Shown piece after piece: positions 25,064 to 33,138 of a stretch of DNA of 34,878 nucleotides. Made by a program: the position numbers and the translations under genes. The stretch covers positions 1-34,878 of IMG/VR virus record IMGVR_UViG_3300006789_000075. One strand, 5' to 3'. Under the pieces are notes generated by a model. That model worked only from the letters and a program-made list of their open reading frames with translations, searched no databases and was not told the origin of the DNA. The DNA comes from a virus. Every line of letters starts with the position of its first letter. Position 1 is the first letter of the stretch.

Positions 25064-25527
25064 TACGCCTTCGCCTTACTTTTGGGTTTTGGTTTTACCT
25101 TCTCTTCTTTCCCTTCGGCTACAAAGTCTGCGATCTCAGCGGCTGACAAGCCCCTGTCTTCTGCTACCGCAAAAAACTCGTCCTGCAACTTGTTGACACG
25201 GGCTCTTTTCGCTCTTGCTTCGACTTCAGCTTTATCTTCTCTGAAGTGGTAGTTCCTCATGTTGTGCCCAGTCTTAAGCTCGTCGTAGACGTATATCTCA
25301 GTGACCTCTTCGGGAACCAGTTGGAATACAGGCACTGTCTTGATACCTAACTGGTTCATTTTCCACACCTGCTCGCCGTCTTTATCTAGCACAGGCACAC
25401 GCACTTCCTTCGTGAACGTCCGCTGGATAATAGGACGCCCATCGGTGTGGGTATCGATAATCTGCTCGTTGTCGCTAAGGACGGTCCTTGGCTGCAATCC
25501 ACGAATACTGTTTAATCTCTGTCTCAT
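25063..25527 (-). CDS. Hypothetical structural-region protein, Lys-rich tail
   Basis: No family recognised. The 154-residue product has a beta-rich first half (EVRVPVLDKDGEQVWKMNQL), a charged helix (REDKAEVEARAKRARVNKLQ) and a low-complexity C-terminus KVKPKPKSKAKA. It overlaps both neighbours by 1-4 nt, in the connector region of the late operon. It may be a head-completion or tail assembly protein; there is no direct evidence. Confidence 0.6.
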   Translation of the reverse strand: MRQRLNSIRGLQPRTVLSDNEQIIDTHTDGRPIIQRTFTKEVRVPVLDKDGEQVWKMNQLGIKTVPVFQLVPEEVTEIYVYDELKTGHNMRNYHFREDKAEVEARAKRARVNKLQDEFFAVAEDRGLSAAEIADFVAEGKEEKVKPKPKSKAKA

Positions 25528-26078
25528 AGCTCTGGTTCCTTTGTCGGCCCCTTATCTGGGGGGGACTGGTTAAAACTGATTCCTACTGGTAAGACGGGTT
25601 CGTCCAAAACTCGTTTCTGAACGTCCCTTGCTACCGCCATCGCTTCGTCTCGCATGGCGTTTTTCAACTTTTCTCTCATGTTTCGCTGTGTCTCTACCTG
25701 CCAGGTCATGGCGTCTTGTATCGAGCTAAACCTGCCCTGACCGCTCCACATATCTCCCTTCTCGAGCATTTCGACTAACCCGCTTACACCTAGTTCGTCG
25801 AGTTCATGCCCCACATACAGGCCTGTTTGCTCGTCAAAGTAAGTGATCTCGACCGTCTCAATGGGCTCTTCCTCTGCTTCTCCCGCTTGGAAAGACCGCA
25901 ACGCTGGATCATCAGGCCTGAGTGTGATTCGTACTTGCCACTGACAGACAGGCTCTGGAATCCACACGATTTTCGCGTGTCTACCGCTCTTCCTAAAATG
26001 CAGTTCGACTGCATCCTGAAACTCTAGGGGAGCACGGCGTTCCCGCCGTGCCCCACCTATCGTTGATATTAATGCCAT
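25524..26078 (-). CDS. Hypothetical structural-region protein, 184 residues
   Basis: No family recognised. The product starts MALISTIGGARRERRAPLEF, continues with a mixed alpha/beta region (AKIVWIPEPVCQWQVRITLR) and a helical C-terminal part (TQRNMREKLKNAMRDEAMAV), and ends proline-rich. Stop/start overlaps on both sides tie it to the gene after the capsid cluster and to the 154-residue protein. A head- or connector-associated role is inferred from location only. Confidence 0.6.
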   Translation of the reverse strand: MALISTIGGARRERRAPLEFQDAVELHFRKSGRHAKIVWIPEPVCQWQVRITLRPDDPALRSFQAGEAEEEPIETVEITYFDEQTGLYVGHELDELGVSGLVEMLEKGDMWSGQGRFSSIQDAMTWQVETQRNMREKLKNAMRDEAMAVARDVQKRVLDEPVLPVGISFNQSPPDKGPTKEPEL

Positions 26079-26641
26079 TACGGAGTTCCTACCCCGCTGA
26101 ACGACAACTGGTTGTCAGCCAACACAGCCTTACCAGCCGCTCCAACATACTGATCGTTGTAGTAGTTGGTGTCCTGTGAGACCTGGCCACCAGACCCACC
26201 TTGCAGTGCATCTGTACCCGCAACCCAGTCTTGCCCTGAAGCCGCTTGCACTGTGACATAGCCACAGGTAACGGTTCCAGTAGCGGTTACGTCAGCCAAA
26301 TTAGCCTTAGCTAAAGCCTCGGTAGAGGCCTCGGCACCCCAGTTCACATAAGCAGTTGTCCCATCAATGTTGATCGATAGGAGTCCAGCCGCCCAGTAAG
26401 CGTTGGTTGCTATCACAGTAGACGTACCAGTATCAAATGCTTGATCTGTGGCTACTGTCTTCTGTATACCGCCTGCTTCAATTTCAAACGCATCTCCGTT
26501 TTGGATATCGAAGTTGCTTCTAATCTCAAAATTAGGCGGCGTAACACACCGTGTCTTTAATGCGGTGCTCAGGTCGTTAACCTGATTTGCAAGCTTTCGC
26601 ACCGTCTCATACAGTGCTCCTTGCATCTTAATTGTTGCCAT
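26078..26641 (-). CDS. Putative capsid decoration or head-fibre protein
   Basis: The 187-residue product starts with a short helix (LYETVRKLANQVNDLSTALK) followed by Thr/Ala/Gly-rich beta sequence (VIATNAYWAAGLLSINIDG, ADVTATGTVTCGYVTVQA). This small helix-plus-beta layout directly after the capsid gene suits a head decoration or short fibre protein; this is inference. It is one of few late genes with a long leader, and its GAGAGG ribosome-binding site can be covered by a hairpin at 26652-26690. Confidence 0.5.
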   Translation of the reverse strand: MATIKMQGALYETVRKLANQVNDLSTALKTRCVTPPNFEIRSNFDIQNGDAFEIEAGGIQKTVATDQAFDTGTSTVIATNAYWAAGLLSINIDGTTAYVNWGAEASTEALAKANLADVTATGTVTCGYVTVQAASGQDWVAGTDALQGGSGGQVSQDTNYYNDQYVGAAGKAVLADNQLSFSGVGTP

Positions 26642-26651
26642 CTTTTTATCC

Positions 26652-26778
26652 TCTCACCCCCGCCTTCAGGGGCAGTCTACAGCAGTGAGAAGTCTTGCAC
26701 ACGGTGTGCAATCTTTTTTCACTCAAATTTGTTGATTGAAGTGCGGGGGCCCTGGTGGAGGTCGCTAGACCCCCGCAC
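26652..26778 (-). promoter_or_regulatory. Structured intercistronic region after capsid gene
   Basis: In the 162-nt gap after the capsid gene three stem-loops can form on the leftward transcript. First, GTGCGGGGG pairs with CCCCCGCAC (26778-26770 with 26749-26741, 20-nt loop), 26 nt after the capsid stop. Second, a dyad TTGCACAC/GTGTGCAA lies at 26695-26711. Third, TCTCAC/GTGAGA (26690-26685 with 26657-26652) encloses a CCCC/GGGG stem and includes part of the next ribosome-binding site. A weaker stem (26743-26736 with 26727-26720) competes with the first. No T-tract follows stem one, so it is more likely an attenuator, mRNA stabiliser or processing site than a full terminator. Confidence 0.5.
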
Positions 26779-26803
26779 CACAATCCACATCAGTCCCTAA
26801 CTA

Positions 26804-28129
26804 TTAATAGTCAGGCGTCGGGCTGAAGTCAGCCGCCGTTACGTTAGCAAGACTAATGCCTGTCAGTGCGGCGTGCCTGTTACGCCTGTCACTGAACGAC
26901 TGCATATACGACTTGACGTACCACTCCTTACCGTCGAAGTCGGCCAGTCTTGAGAACTGGCTTCCATCTTCAGCGAAGTAGTCGGCCTCACCGTCGAGAT
27001 CGACAGTAAAGAGGTCTTCTACGGAGAGTGTGTACAGCACATCATGCAACTGCCAGTCGTCTTCAATGAAGTCCATATTGGCAATGCGGACGGCCTGATA
27101 ACCGCCTTCAAATGTGCGTCCAAGCTGAGTCTGCTGCTGGAATCCGACCAAGGTTCTGGCCAACTCAGCAACAACTGCACCCTGAGCCACGCAAACGTGC
27201 GTGCTTGGCCCTACTGGCGAGGTGCTCTTAGCTCTCAGTTTACGGAAGTGTTCCGTGACTTCGATGTGATCGAAGCTCGAGGAAGCCTTTCTAAAGGGCT
27301 TCCACCGTGGGTAAGTACCCTCGGCAATGTTAAACACCGTGCTCGCATCTGCATCTGGGTCTACGATGTTCATTAGACCGTTAGGTGCATTGGTGTACTC
27401 TGACGTGAAGTAGTCAGTTGCGATATTTGGTGTAGTAGCCATAACGATTAGGTCATTGGCGGCCAGGTTATTTCCAGGCTCCCAAGTACCCGCAGTCGTG
27501 ACGGTTACCGTGTTTGTAGAATAGGTGATGGCGGTAATAGTGCCTGCACCTGCGACGTTGTTACTGTCGTTTACGTCTACCCATCCAATAATCATACCAA
27601 CCTCTAAGTGCATCAGAGGAGGTGTGGACGCGTGTCCGTAACCGTCTTTGACAACAAAGACCGTCGAGCTTGTGCGTGAAGAAACCTTGCACAGTGTTCC
27701 TGTCGAGGTTCCTACAGCATGACGAATCTGGGCTCTTCCGAAAGCATCCCACATCTGGTCGAACATCCGACCGAGGAGATCCCCGAAAGCACCTGGACCC
27801 TTCTGTGCTCTTTTTTCAATAAAGTTGTCTATAGCCCTACGGACGTAGAGCCTTGCTGGCGTTGTTTGTCCTTCCACCGCATCGATGTATTGATGATCAG
27901 GAAGGTTACCGTCAGTACCCTGTGCACCGCCTGCATAAGTCAGGTCGGCTGAGAAGACTAGCTTCTCGCCATCGATGCGATAATCACCTGCTCCAGCCTC
28001 TTGGAAAAGCTGGCTGGTAGGTGACCATGCGGACACGTTTGGCTTGACTTCGCCAGCATAAATCTCGTGCACCAATCCCGTAAGATTGGTGATGGCCTCA
28101 AGATTTGAGACCTGTGAGCCTAATGCCAT
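26804..28129 (-). CDS. Major capsid protein (HK97-like fold)
   Basis: The 441-residue product follows the scaffold gene and has the character of HK97-fold capsid proteins of podoviruses. A short N-arm (VSNLEAITNLTGLVHEIYAG) leads to an E-loop-like region, then the spine-helix segment FGDLLGRMFDQMWDAFGRAQ. A beta-rich insertion (about residues 150-235) precedes the P-domain and A-domain parts ending HAALTGISLANVTAADF. There is no protease gene or obvious cleaved delta domain, consistent with a separate scaffold. It should be the most abundant virion protein. The start has an AAAAGG-type ribosome-binding site. Confidence 0.82.
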   Translation of the reverse strand: MALGSQVSNLEAITNLTGLVHEIYAGEVKPNVSAWSPTSQLFQEAGAGDYRIDGEKLVFSADLTYAGGAQGTDGNLPDHQYIDAVEGQTTPARLYVRRAIDNFIEKRAQKGPGAFGDLLGRMFDQMWDAFGRAQIRHAVGTSTGTLCKVSSRTSSTVFVVKDGYGHASTPPLMHLEVGMIIGWVDVNDSNNVAGAGTITAITYSTNTVTVTTAGTWEPGNNLAANDLIVMATTPNIATDYFTSEYTNAPNGLMNIVDPDADASTVFNIAEGTYPRWKPFRKASSSFDHIEVTEHFRKLRAKSTSPVGPSTHVCVAQGAVVAELARTLVGFQQQTQLGRTFEGGYQAVRIANMDFIEDDWQLHDVLYTLSVEDLFTVDLDGEADYFAEDGSQFSRLADFDGKEWYVKSYMQSFSDRRNRHAALTGISLANVTAADFSPTPDY

Positions 28130-28148
28130 AAGTCAAACACCTTTTTAA

Positions 28149-29453
28149 TTATTGAGCGTTCTGACCCCACGTCCTTACGCGGGACCTTCGTGCTCGTTTC
28201 TGTTGGCCTGGAGACATAAATCTCAGCGACTCGTTCTGGTCGGAAGTGCCTTTATCTCTCACTCCCGCAGTTAAAGTGCTGGCTACGCCTTTCGGCCTCG
28301 TACTATGACGATTAGCTGCTTCTTGGAGACGTTGCTCCTCGGCAGCCCTCGCTTCCTCTGTAGCCTTTGCCTTTGCCGTTTTGGCTATGCGGCTGTTCTC
28401 CGTGGCTTTTCGCATCTCGGTTTCTGTACGCACCCTTTCGTTGCTGTTATAAACTGCATCTGCATACTTATACCAGCCGTTGGGGGTAGGCATGGCGTTC
28501 TGTGCTTGGCACAGTGCACCGTAACCTGATAACGCTTGCCTGACTTCAGTCTCTGACCATAATGGATACTGAGCCTTGACGTTGTTTGTCGGATTTCCGA
28601 CCATCGCGTCATTGATCGCGTCTCTAGCAAACTTGGCCGCTTTATCTGCGGCTACCTGCTGGCTATGTGTGAGACGTGCCTCTTGTACCTTCTGGTCCAA
28701 TCCTTCGGTCTGAAGATTTGCCATAATGCCATTGCGGTAATTTTCAGCATCAGCTTCTCCGTAGGTACCCAGGATGTCTTGGTAAGCTTGCTCCTGCTCT
28801 TTAGTAAGCAGTCCTCCTGAGCTTGCTCGTTCTTTCCAGTATTCTGCACTAGCACGGGACTCTAAAAGTTGGGCATTAGTGTCATGCAACTGGTTTTCCA
28901 TCGCATCTAATTCTGACCTACGGGTATGGCTATTTAGGAGTGCCCGAATATCTCTTTCGTCTTCAGGCGACACCTTAAAAGCCTCGCGGCCCCTTTGTCG
29001 CAGAGGGTGATCGTCTGCAACGGGGACTGTCACAGTACCTTCAGGGGTGGTTATGGCCTGTTCGGTTTCTGCGGCCCCTTCCTCTACCGCCTCAGAAGCA
29101 CTAGCGGTTTCGGTCTCGGGGACTTCTTCTGAAGCATCTGACGCCGAGCTTTCGGGCGGCGTTTCTTCTGACGCTTCTTCAGTTTCTTCTTGCTTCATAA
29201 ACTGCCCGCCCTTGGGCGATCCTTTCGGTTGCCTCATGCGGTCAGTAGCTGTCGTTGTGTCTGTTTCCTCGGAACCTTGCTCCGCCATTGCTTCGTTAAA
29301 CTTTTCAGCTAGACGCTGGCGTGCACCCATCTTGATGTCGCTGACAGTCTTGGTCTCTGGTGTAGCCTGCTCAGATGCCTGACTTGTATCAACAGATTCC
29401 GTCGATTCTACAGGGACCTGCGGGGCCTCTACGGCGACGCTTGTCTCACTCAT
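28149..29453 (-). CDS. Capsid scaffolding protein
   Basis: The 434-residue product lies between portal and capsid genes and has scaffold-like composition. The first 170 residues are acidic, Glu/Ser/Thr/Ala-rich and disordered. The middle is helical coiled coil (ELDAMENQLHDTNAQLLESR). The C-terminus is strongly basic (GQQKRARRSRVRTWGQ), as in P22-type scaffolds whose basic C-terminus binds the coat protein. It guides prohead assembly and leaves before or during packaging. GGAG near the ATG is a good ribosome-binding site. Confidence 0.78.
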   Translation of the reverse strand: MSETSVAVEAPQVPVESTESVDTSQASEQATPETKTVSDIKMGARQRLAEKFNEAMAEQGSEETDTTTATDRMRQPKGSPKGGQFMKQEETEEASEETPPESSASDASEEVPETETASASEAVEEGAAETEQAITTPEGTVTVPVADDHPLRQRGREAFKVSPEDERDIRALLNSHTRRSELDAMENQLHDTNAQLLESRASAEYWKERASSGGLLTKEQEQAYQDILGTYGEADAENYRNGIMANLQTEGLDQKVQEARLTHSQQVAADKAAKFARDAINDAMVGNPTNNVKAQYPLWSETEVRQALSGYGALCQAQNAMPTPNGWYKYADAVYNSNERVRTETEMRKATENSRIAKTAKAKATEEARAAEEQRLQEAANRHSTRPKGVASTLTAGVRDKGTSDQNESLRFMSPGQQKRARRSRVRTWGQNAQ

Positions 29454-29468
29454 AATCGTATCTCCACT

Positions 29469-31730
29469 TTATGCCGCACCCTGCTGGGCTGCGGTAGTTA
29501 ATCCTCGCACCTCTTTAGGCGAGGTTGTCATTGCTTCAGACGTAACAGTGCCCCCGACAGGAGAGGGACCTTGCCCTTGAGTCTCCTCTGCTTCGGTCGC
29601 AGTGGAACCTCCTCCTTCTCCTTCTGCTTCAGCGGTCGCCTCTTGCTTACCACTAAGCCATCGGAAGAATTGGTCCTGTCGCAACATTGCTACGCGTCTC
29701 ACAACTGAGTCTTCACTTTCGTCTTGCGTTATGGTAGACAACGCCTCGAGGTTCGCCTCTATGTCGTCGTCCATCATCATCGGATATTCTTTGTCTATAA
29801 ACTGCCACACCATTGTGGCTGCTTGCAGTACCATTGGATCGCTCATGCTGTTGACCTGTGCTGGGTCAAGCTGATACGTCTTTCTTAGCTCTGCTGTTGC
29901 TTCTCTGATCCCCTGGTTGATCACCTTAGCCCTACGCTCCCGCATTTCTTCGGGATCTAATTCATCTGGCCACAGGCTCCTGTCAGGGAATTGCTTCTTA
30001 AACTGTTTCGTTGAAATCGCTCTTTCGCCTGTTAGTGGGTCATACATATTCCACAACTGCATTAGCTGCTGTGCTTTAGTCTCTTGAGTAGCACCGAATC
30101 CCGAGGTTAGTCGGTACATCGGTGGCTGCTCCGACAGTTGACCCCTGTCTATGTAAGGCTTGAGCAGGTGTGATATCTCGTCTCCAGCAACGTCGATCAT
30201 CCACGGCACGTCACCGTATTCTTTCATTAGTCTCCAACAGACGCCCATGAACTGCTCTGCTGCTCTCTTGAACGCTTGGTTGGTCGGCCCGTGAATCGTG
30301 TCGTCTGCTCGAGCGAGTGCCACCACCTTGGCGGCGGCATCTCCTGACCTGGACTCACCCCTGGAGGCGGCCTGCCAGCCACCCTTCCTAAACAACCCTT
30401 CTTCCAGTCTTCGTATCTTATTCTCTAGTAGGGGTATGTGCCTATATGGAAGCTCTAGGTAGCTGGGTATAAACTGCGAGCCTGGGTCGATCTCGATCTC
30501 CCCGTCGTCCAGGTACGCGGCACTGTCATCTGCGATCACACCTGACGTAATCAAAGGAGCCCTTACACTCCTTCTGACAAACTCGTTAACCAGCGTTTCT
30601 AGCTGGTTTAGCTGTACTTGGTCCTCGTCAAGGTCTGCGACAAAGGGTTTACCCATAACGTCGTCAAACCTGTTGGTCGCGTAGACCTGCACGCAACTAA
30701 ATACTCCACCAGGGAGTGGGCCATCATGTAGCAACACTGCGTTGCCATACGAGTGACCTCCACCGCCAGAAGCATCTGCTGAGTCTGTGGAGGCACTTCC
30801 ATTTAAAGCTACGATTGACAGTCTTCCTAGCGGGTGATCCATATCCACACCTGGAGCTATCTCTCTATATATCAAGGCTATTAATTCTTCGCCGTCTTGT
30901 CCGTCCATCTGTGCTGCCGTGCCATGCACAGAGCTTCCTGCTTGTAACCATTTGCGTACCGTGCGTTGGAAGCGGCTGGCGGAGTTCAGCTTCGTTGAAC
31001 CTTCTAAATTAGGTATGTGTGGGAAGGCTTGTCTGACTCCGTGAGCACCTACAACTCTTCCATACGACAATCGTTCTACTTGACCCCGCTTACTTCCAGT
31101 TGCGTACACTGTATCGAATGGGTCTCCCACAAAGCAGTCAATCGTACCTCTTTGTGGCCCCTGCATACCTAATGCGTGTACGGGCTGGTATGCATCGAAT
31201 CGCGGGTCATCTCTCCAGAGTGCGTGTACTGGGCAATGCCCATAAGCTGCTGCCATATACAAGGCTTCAGAAAACAGGCTATTTAGGTTGGTCAGCGACG
31301 CCATGTAGTTCGCAAACGCCTGGTCAATCGCTGCTGACTCTCGTGCCTCCCTGTCGGGCCTAGCGTCCACCACGAACCTAAACGGCAGTGTACTGTGATA
31401 CGCTACCATGTTATCTACAATGGGCCTTAGTAGATTGTTTTGTGCCCTTGGAATACCACTTAGGTTGTGAGGGATCTGGATGCGTTCACCGTTATAGATG
31501 TCGGCCCATTGATTATCGCCCTCACCGTCGATATGTATTAGATACTTTTCGGCGGTTAGGTCGTGAAACCGTTTCCGCTCTAGTCCGTTTTTATGGAAAT
31601 CAGCGATCTCCTGTGCGAGTTTCTGTGGATTGATAGCTCCCATGTCAGCATGATTGTCCTGCTGACTAGGAACACCTTCGCCACCGTGATGCCCGCTGGA
31701 CGTAATTGTGGTATTTATTATGGATTCCAT
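29469..31730 (-). CDS. Portal protein
   Basis: The 753-residue product matches large podoviral portals in size and pattern. It contains an N-terminal wing region (NNLLRPIVDNMVAYHSTLPF), YMAAAYGHCPVHALWRDDPR, then a helical stem-like segment (LLENKIRRLEEGLFRKGG) and a C-terminal helical part. It ends in a low-complexity Gly/Glu/Thr tail. It forms the dodecameric ring at one vertex for DNA entry and docks the terminase. Gene order terminase, portal, scaffold, capsid supports the call. The ATG at 31730 has no visible Shine-Dalgarno site; an alternative ATG 29 codons on has none either. Confidence 0.82.
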   Translation of the reverse strand: MESIINTTITSSGHHGGEGVPSQQDNHADMGAINPQKLAQEIADFHKNGLERKRFHDLTAEKYLIHIDGEGDNQWADIYNGERIQIPHNLSGIPRAQNNLLRPIVDNMVAYHSTLPFRFVVDARPDREARESAAIDQAFANYMASLTNLNSLFSEALYMAAAYGHCPVHALWRDDPRFDAYQPVHALGMQGPQRGTIDCFVGDPFDTVYATGSKRGQVERLSYGRVVGAHGVRQAFPHIPNLEGSTKLNSASRFQRTVRKWLQAGSSVHGTAAQMDGQDGEELIALIYREIAPGVDMDHPLGRLSIVALNGSASTDSADASGGGGHSYGNAVLLHDGPLPGGVFSCVQVYATNRFDDVMGKPFVADLDEDQVQLNQLETLVNEFVRRSVRAPLITSGVIADDSAAYLDDGEIEIDPGSQFIPSYLELPYRHIPLLENKIRRLEEGLFRKGGWQAASRGESRSGDAAAKVVALARADDTIHGPTNQAFKRAAEQFMGVCWRLMKEYGDVPWMIDVAGDEISHLLKPYIDRGQLSEQPPMYRLTSGFGATQETKAQQLMQLWNMYDPLTGERAISTKQFKKQFPDRSLWPDELDPEEMRERRAKVINQGIREATAELRKTYQLDPAQVNSMSDPMVLQAATMVWQFIDKEYPMMMDDDIEANLEALSTITQDESEDSVVRRVAMLRQDQFFRWLSGKQEATAEAEGEGGGSTATEAEETQGQGPSPVGGTVTSEAMTTSPKEVRGLTTAAQQGAA

Positions 31731-31764
31731 AGTTATTAAGATACGTTATTCATGTATATTTCCG

Positions 31765-31998
31765 TTAGTCAGTGTTATCCCTGCTGGGGAAATCCCTTAC
31801 AACCTCGTAGTACATCTCGGTAATTGCGTCTCTAGGTCTCTTGCTAGACGGGTATCGCTGGAGAATGCGGTTGACATAGCTTTCTACGGTTCGCTCTGAG
31901 ATATCAACATGGCTCCCTGCCTCGGCATATGTCATGCCATCTTCACCTATCAATACCACCACCTGCCACTCTCTCGGAGATAGATGAATTTTAGCCAA
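31765..31998 (-). CDS. LuxR/GerE-type helix-turn-helix protein, TTG start
   Basis: The product is essentially a single GerE domain: LSPREWQVVVLIGEDGMTYA, then SERTVESYVNRILQRY as recognition helix, as in LuxR/FixJ response regulators but without a receiver domain. The longer frame from an ATG at 32118 would overlap the previous gene by 128 nt. I prefer the TTG at 31998, because GGAGG lies 6 nt before it and the overlap falls to 8 nt, giving 77 residues. It probably binds DNA as a dimer; it could control late transcription or assist terminase in DNA recognition. Its position between terminase and portal is unusual for a regulator. Confidence 0.65.
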   Translation of the reverse strand: MAKIHLSPREWQVVVLIGEDGMTYAEAGSHVDISERTVESYVNRILQRYPSSKRPRDAITEMYYEVVRDFPSRDNTD

Positions 31999-32302
31999 GG
32001 CTAGCCTCCAATTCTGCTTGTATCTCGCTCCATTTTTTGTTCTCACGTTGATGGGCGATCCTCGCTTGGTTGCGTAACAACTGTCTAGTTGTTTCGCTTG
32101 AAAATTTGTCGATGACATATGCCAGGTCAGGCGGTATCGGCTCTGGCTTATCCTTCTTTTGTGCTGGCAATTCTGTCATACCCTTCTCCTTGCGGTCTAT
32201 TCTCCGTACATGATCCTCCCAACTGTCGTTCTTTGCCCGCAGTCGGTCGCGTTCCTCGACTAGGAGGTTATAAGCCAACCTACTCACCCACGGCCACATC
32301 AT
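31991..32302 (-). CDS. Small charged helical protein, possible dual start
   Basis: From the ATG at 32302, which overlaps the previous stop (ATGA), the product is 103 residues: MMWPWVSRLAYNLLVEERDR, a charged helix, then a proline-rich linker and a C-terminal helical domain. A second in-frame ATG at 32179 has AAGGAG 6 nt upstream and would give the C-terminal 62 residues alone. No family recognised. It could be a terminase small-subunit-like or accessory DNA-binding protein, by location only. Confidence 0.55.
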   Translation of the reverse strand: MMWPWVSRLAYNLLVEERDRLRAKNDSWEDHVRRIDRKEKGMTELPAQKKDKPEPIPPDLAYVIDKFSSETTRQLLRNQARIAHQRENKKWSEIQAELEASLG

Positions 32303-32523
32303 GGTTCCATCTCCACGTCTTCGTACTCGGCCTCTATCCACACCTTGGCACCGCATGACAGTGGCTTGTCTGGCGAATACACGACTTTTGATGGGCCGTC
32401 AATCGTCAAGTACGTTGCGTACTCATTGCTCTTGTACGTTTTAACCGTAATAACAGGCTCTCGTTCTCCCGTTTTAGCATTTCTCCTGATCTTGTGCTGA
32501 TTAACGTGTATTTTTGCCTTCAT
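32299..32523 (-). CDS. Conserved small phage protein, 74 residues
   Basis: The product reads MKAKIHVNQHKIRRNAKTGE, then PVITVKTYKSNEYATYLTID, then KVVYSPDKPLSCGAKVWIEA. I know this pattern (KIHVNQHxI ... SPDKPLSCGAKVWIE) as a widespread small protein of environmental phages with no assigned function. It should be a compact beta-rich domain. ATGA overlaps on both sides tie it to its neighbours. Confidence 0.65.
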   Translation of the reverse strand: MKAKIHVNQHKIRRNAKTGEREPVITVKTYKSNEYATYLTIDGPSKVVYSPDKPLSCGAKVWIEAEYEDVEMEP

Positions 32524-32807
32524 CTGGATAACACCGCATCGAGTTGGGACTGCAATACAGCCATATCAAGCTCTAGCTTGGTGACCCTTGCCTCCAACTC
32601 GTCCAAACGCCTGGTGAGCAGGCCTGACACCCCGATGTACTTGGAGCTTCTGTCGCCCAGGTCCTGCAATTCCACCTGATTCGCCCCGATGCTGTCCTGT
32701 ATATCGGAGAATTTTGCCGATGTAACCCATGTAGCTGTCAACACAGCTAGGGCAAAGCCTATGGTGATGGTGGGCAGGTTGCTATTCTTGCTGATGCCTT
32801 CAGTCAT
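32520..32807 (-). CDS. Membrane-anchored coiled-coil protein, 95 residues
   Basis: The start at 32807 (MTEGISKNSN) is chosen because its ATG lies in the end of the previous gene with an 8-nt overlap; a longer upstream frame would overlap more and looks unlike protein. One hydrophobic segment (ITIGFALAVLTATWVTSA, about residues 12-30) is followed by a heptad-rich coiled coil (LLTRRLDELEARVTKLELDM). An inner-membrane anchor with an outward coiled coil fits an i-spanin or an XhlA-like lysis accessory, but it is far from the lysis block. Confidence 0.6.
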   Translation of the reverse strand: MTEGISKNSNLPTITIGFALAVLTATWVTSAKFSDIQDSIGANQVELQDLGDRSSKYIGVSGLLTRRLDELEARVTKLELDMAVLQSQLDAVLSR

Positions 32808-33138
32808 TTTCAATAGTCTCTCCTTTGGACATACGGTCCAGTACATCTTTGTTCTCTTTGTCCCACCTGCGGGAGTACACAACACGCTCAACAGCCCTGT
32901 AGCGTGCCTTGCACCAGCCTTTGAGGTTCAGCCAGTGGTAGTAAATTTTTTCCCAGGGCTTCATTTTTTTATAGAACACATACTCCTCTAGGAACTGGAT
33001 GCGTGGGTCTACCATCAACGTGTGGTATCTGTCCAAGACGACTTTTACGTCATTTATAGTGGTCAATTTTTTTTCGTAAGCTACTTCCCTAGCTAACCTA
33101 CGTTTCGTGCCTCGGCTTTGCTTTTCTGATTTGTTCAA
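32800..33138 (-). CDS. Hypothetical basic protein after terminase, TTG start
   Basis: The frame starts with TTG at 33138, overlapping the terminase stop by 4 nt (TTGA); the first ATG lies about 40 codons further in, past sequence that looks genuine. The 112-residue product is very basic, with aromatic-rich helices (FLEEYVFYKKMKPWEKIYYH, ARYRAVERVVYSRRWDKEN). No family recognised. It may act with the terminase or bind DNA. Confidence 0.55.
   Translation of the reverse strand: MNKSEKQSRGTKRRLAREVAYEKKLTTINDVKVVLDRYHTLMVDPRIQFLEEYVFYKKMKPWEKIYYHWLNLKGWCKARYRAVERVVYSRRWDKENKDVLDRMSKGETIEND

Noticed and set aside
26715-26787. 23-codon leftward frame (MWIVVRG...) after the capsid gene
   Set aside because: It runs through the first stem-loop, has only a badly spaced AGGGA and no recognisable protein feature.
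32018-32118. Longer ATG start (32118) for the GerE-domain protein
   Set aside because: It would overlap the previous gene by 128 nt and add sequence outside the domain, whereas a TTG at 31998 has a GGAGG site at ideal spacing.
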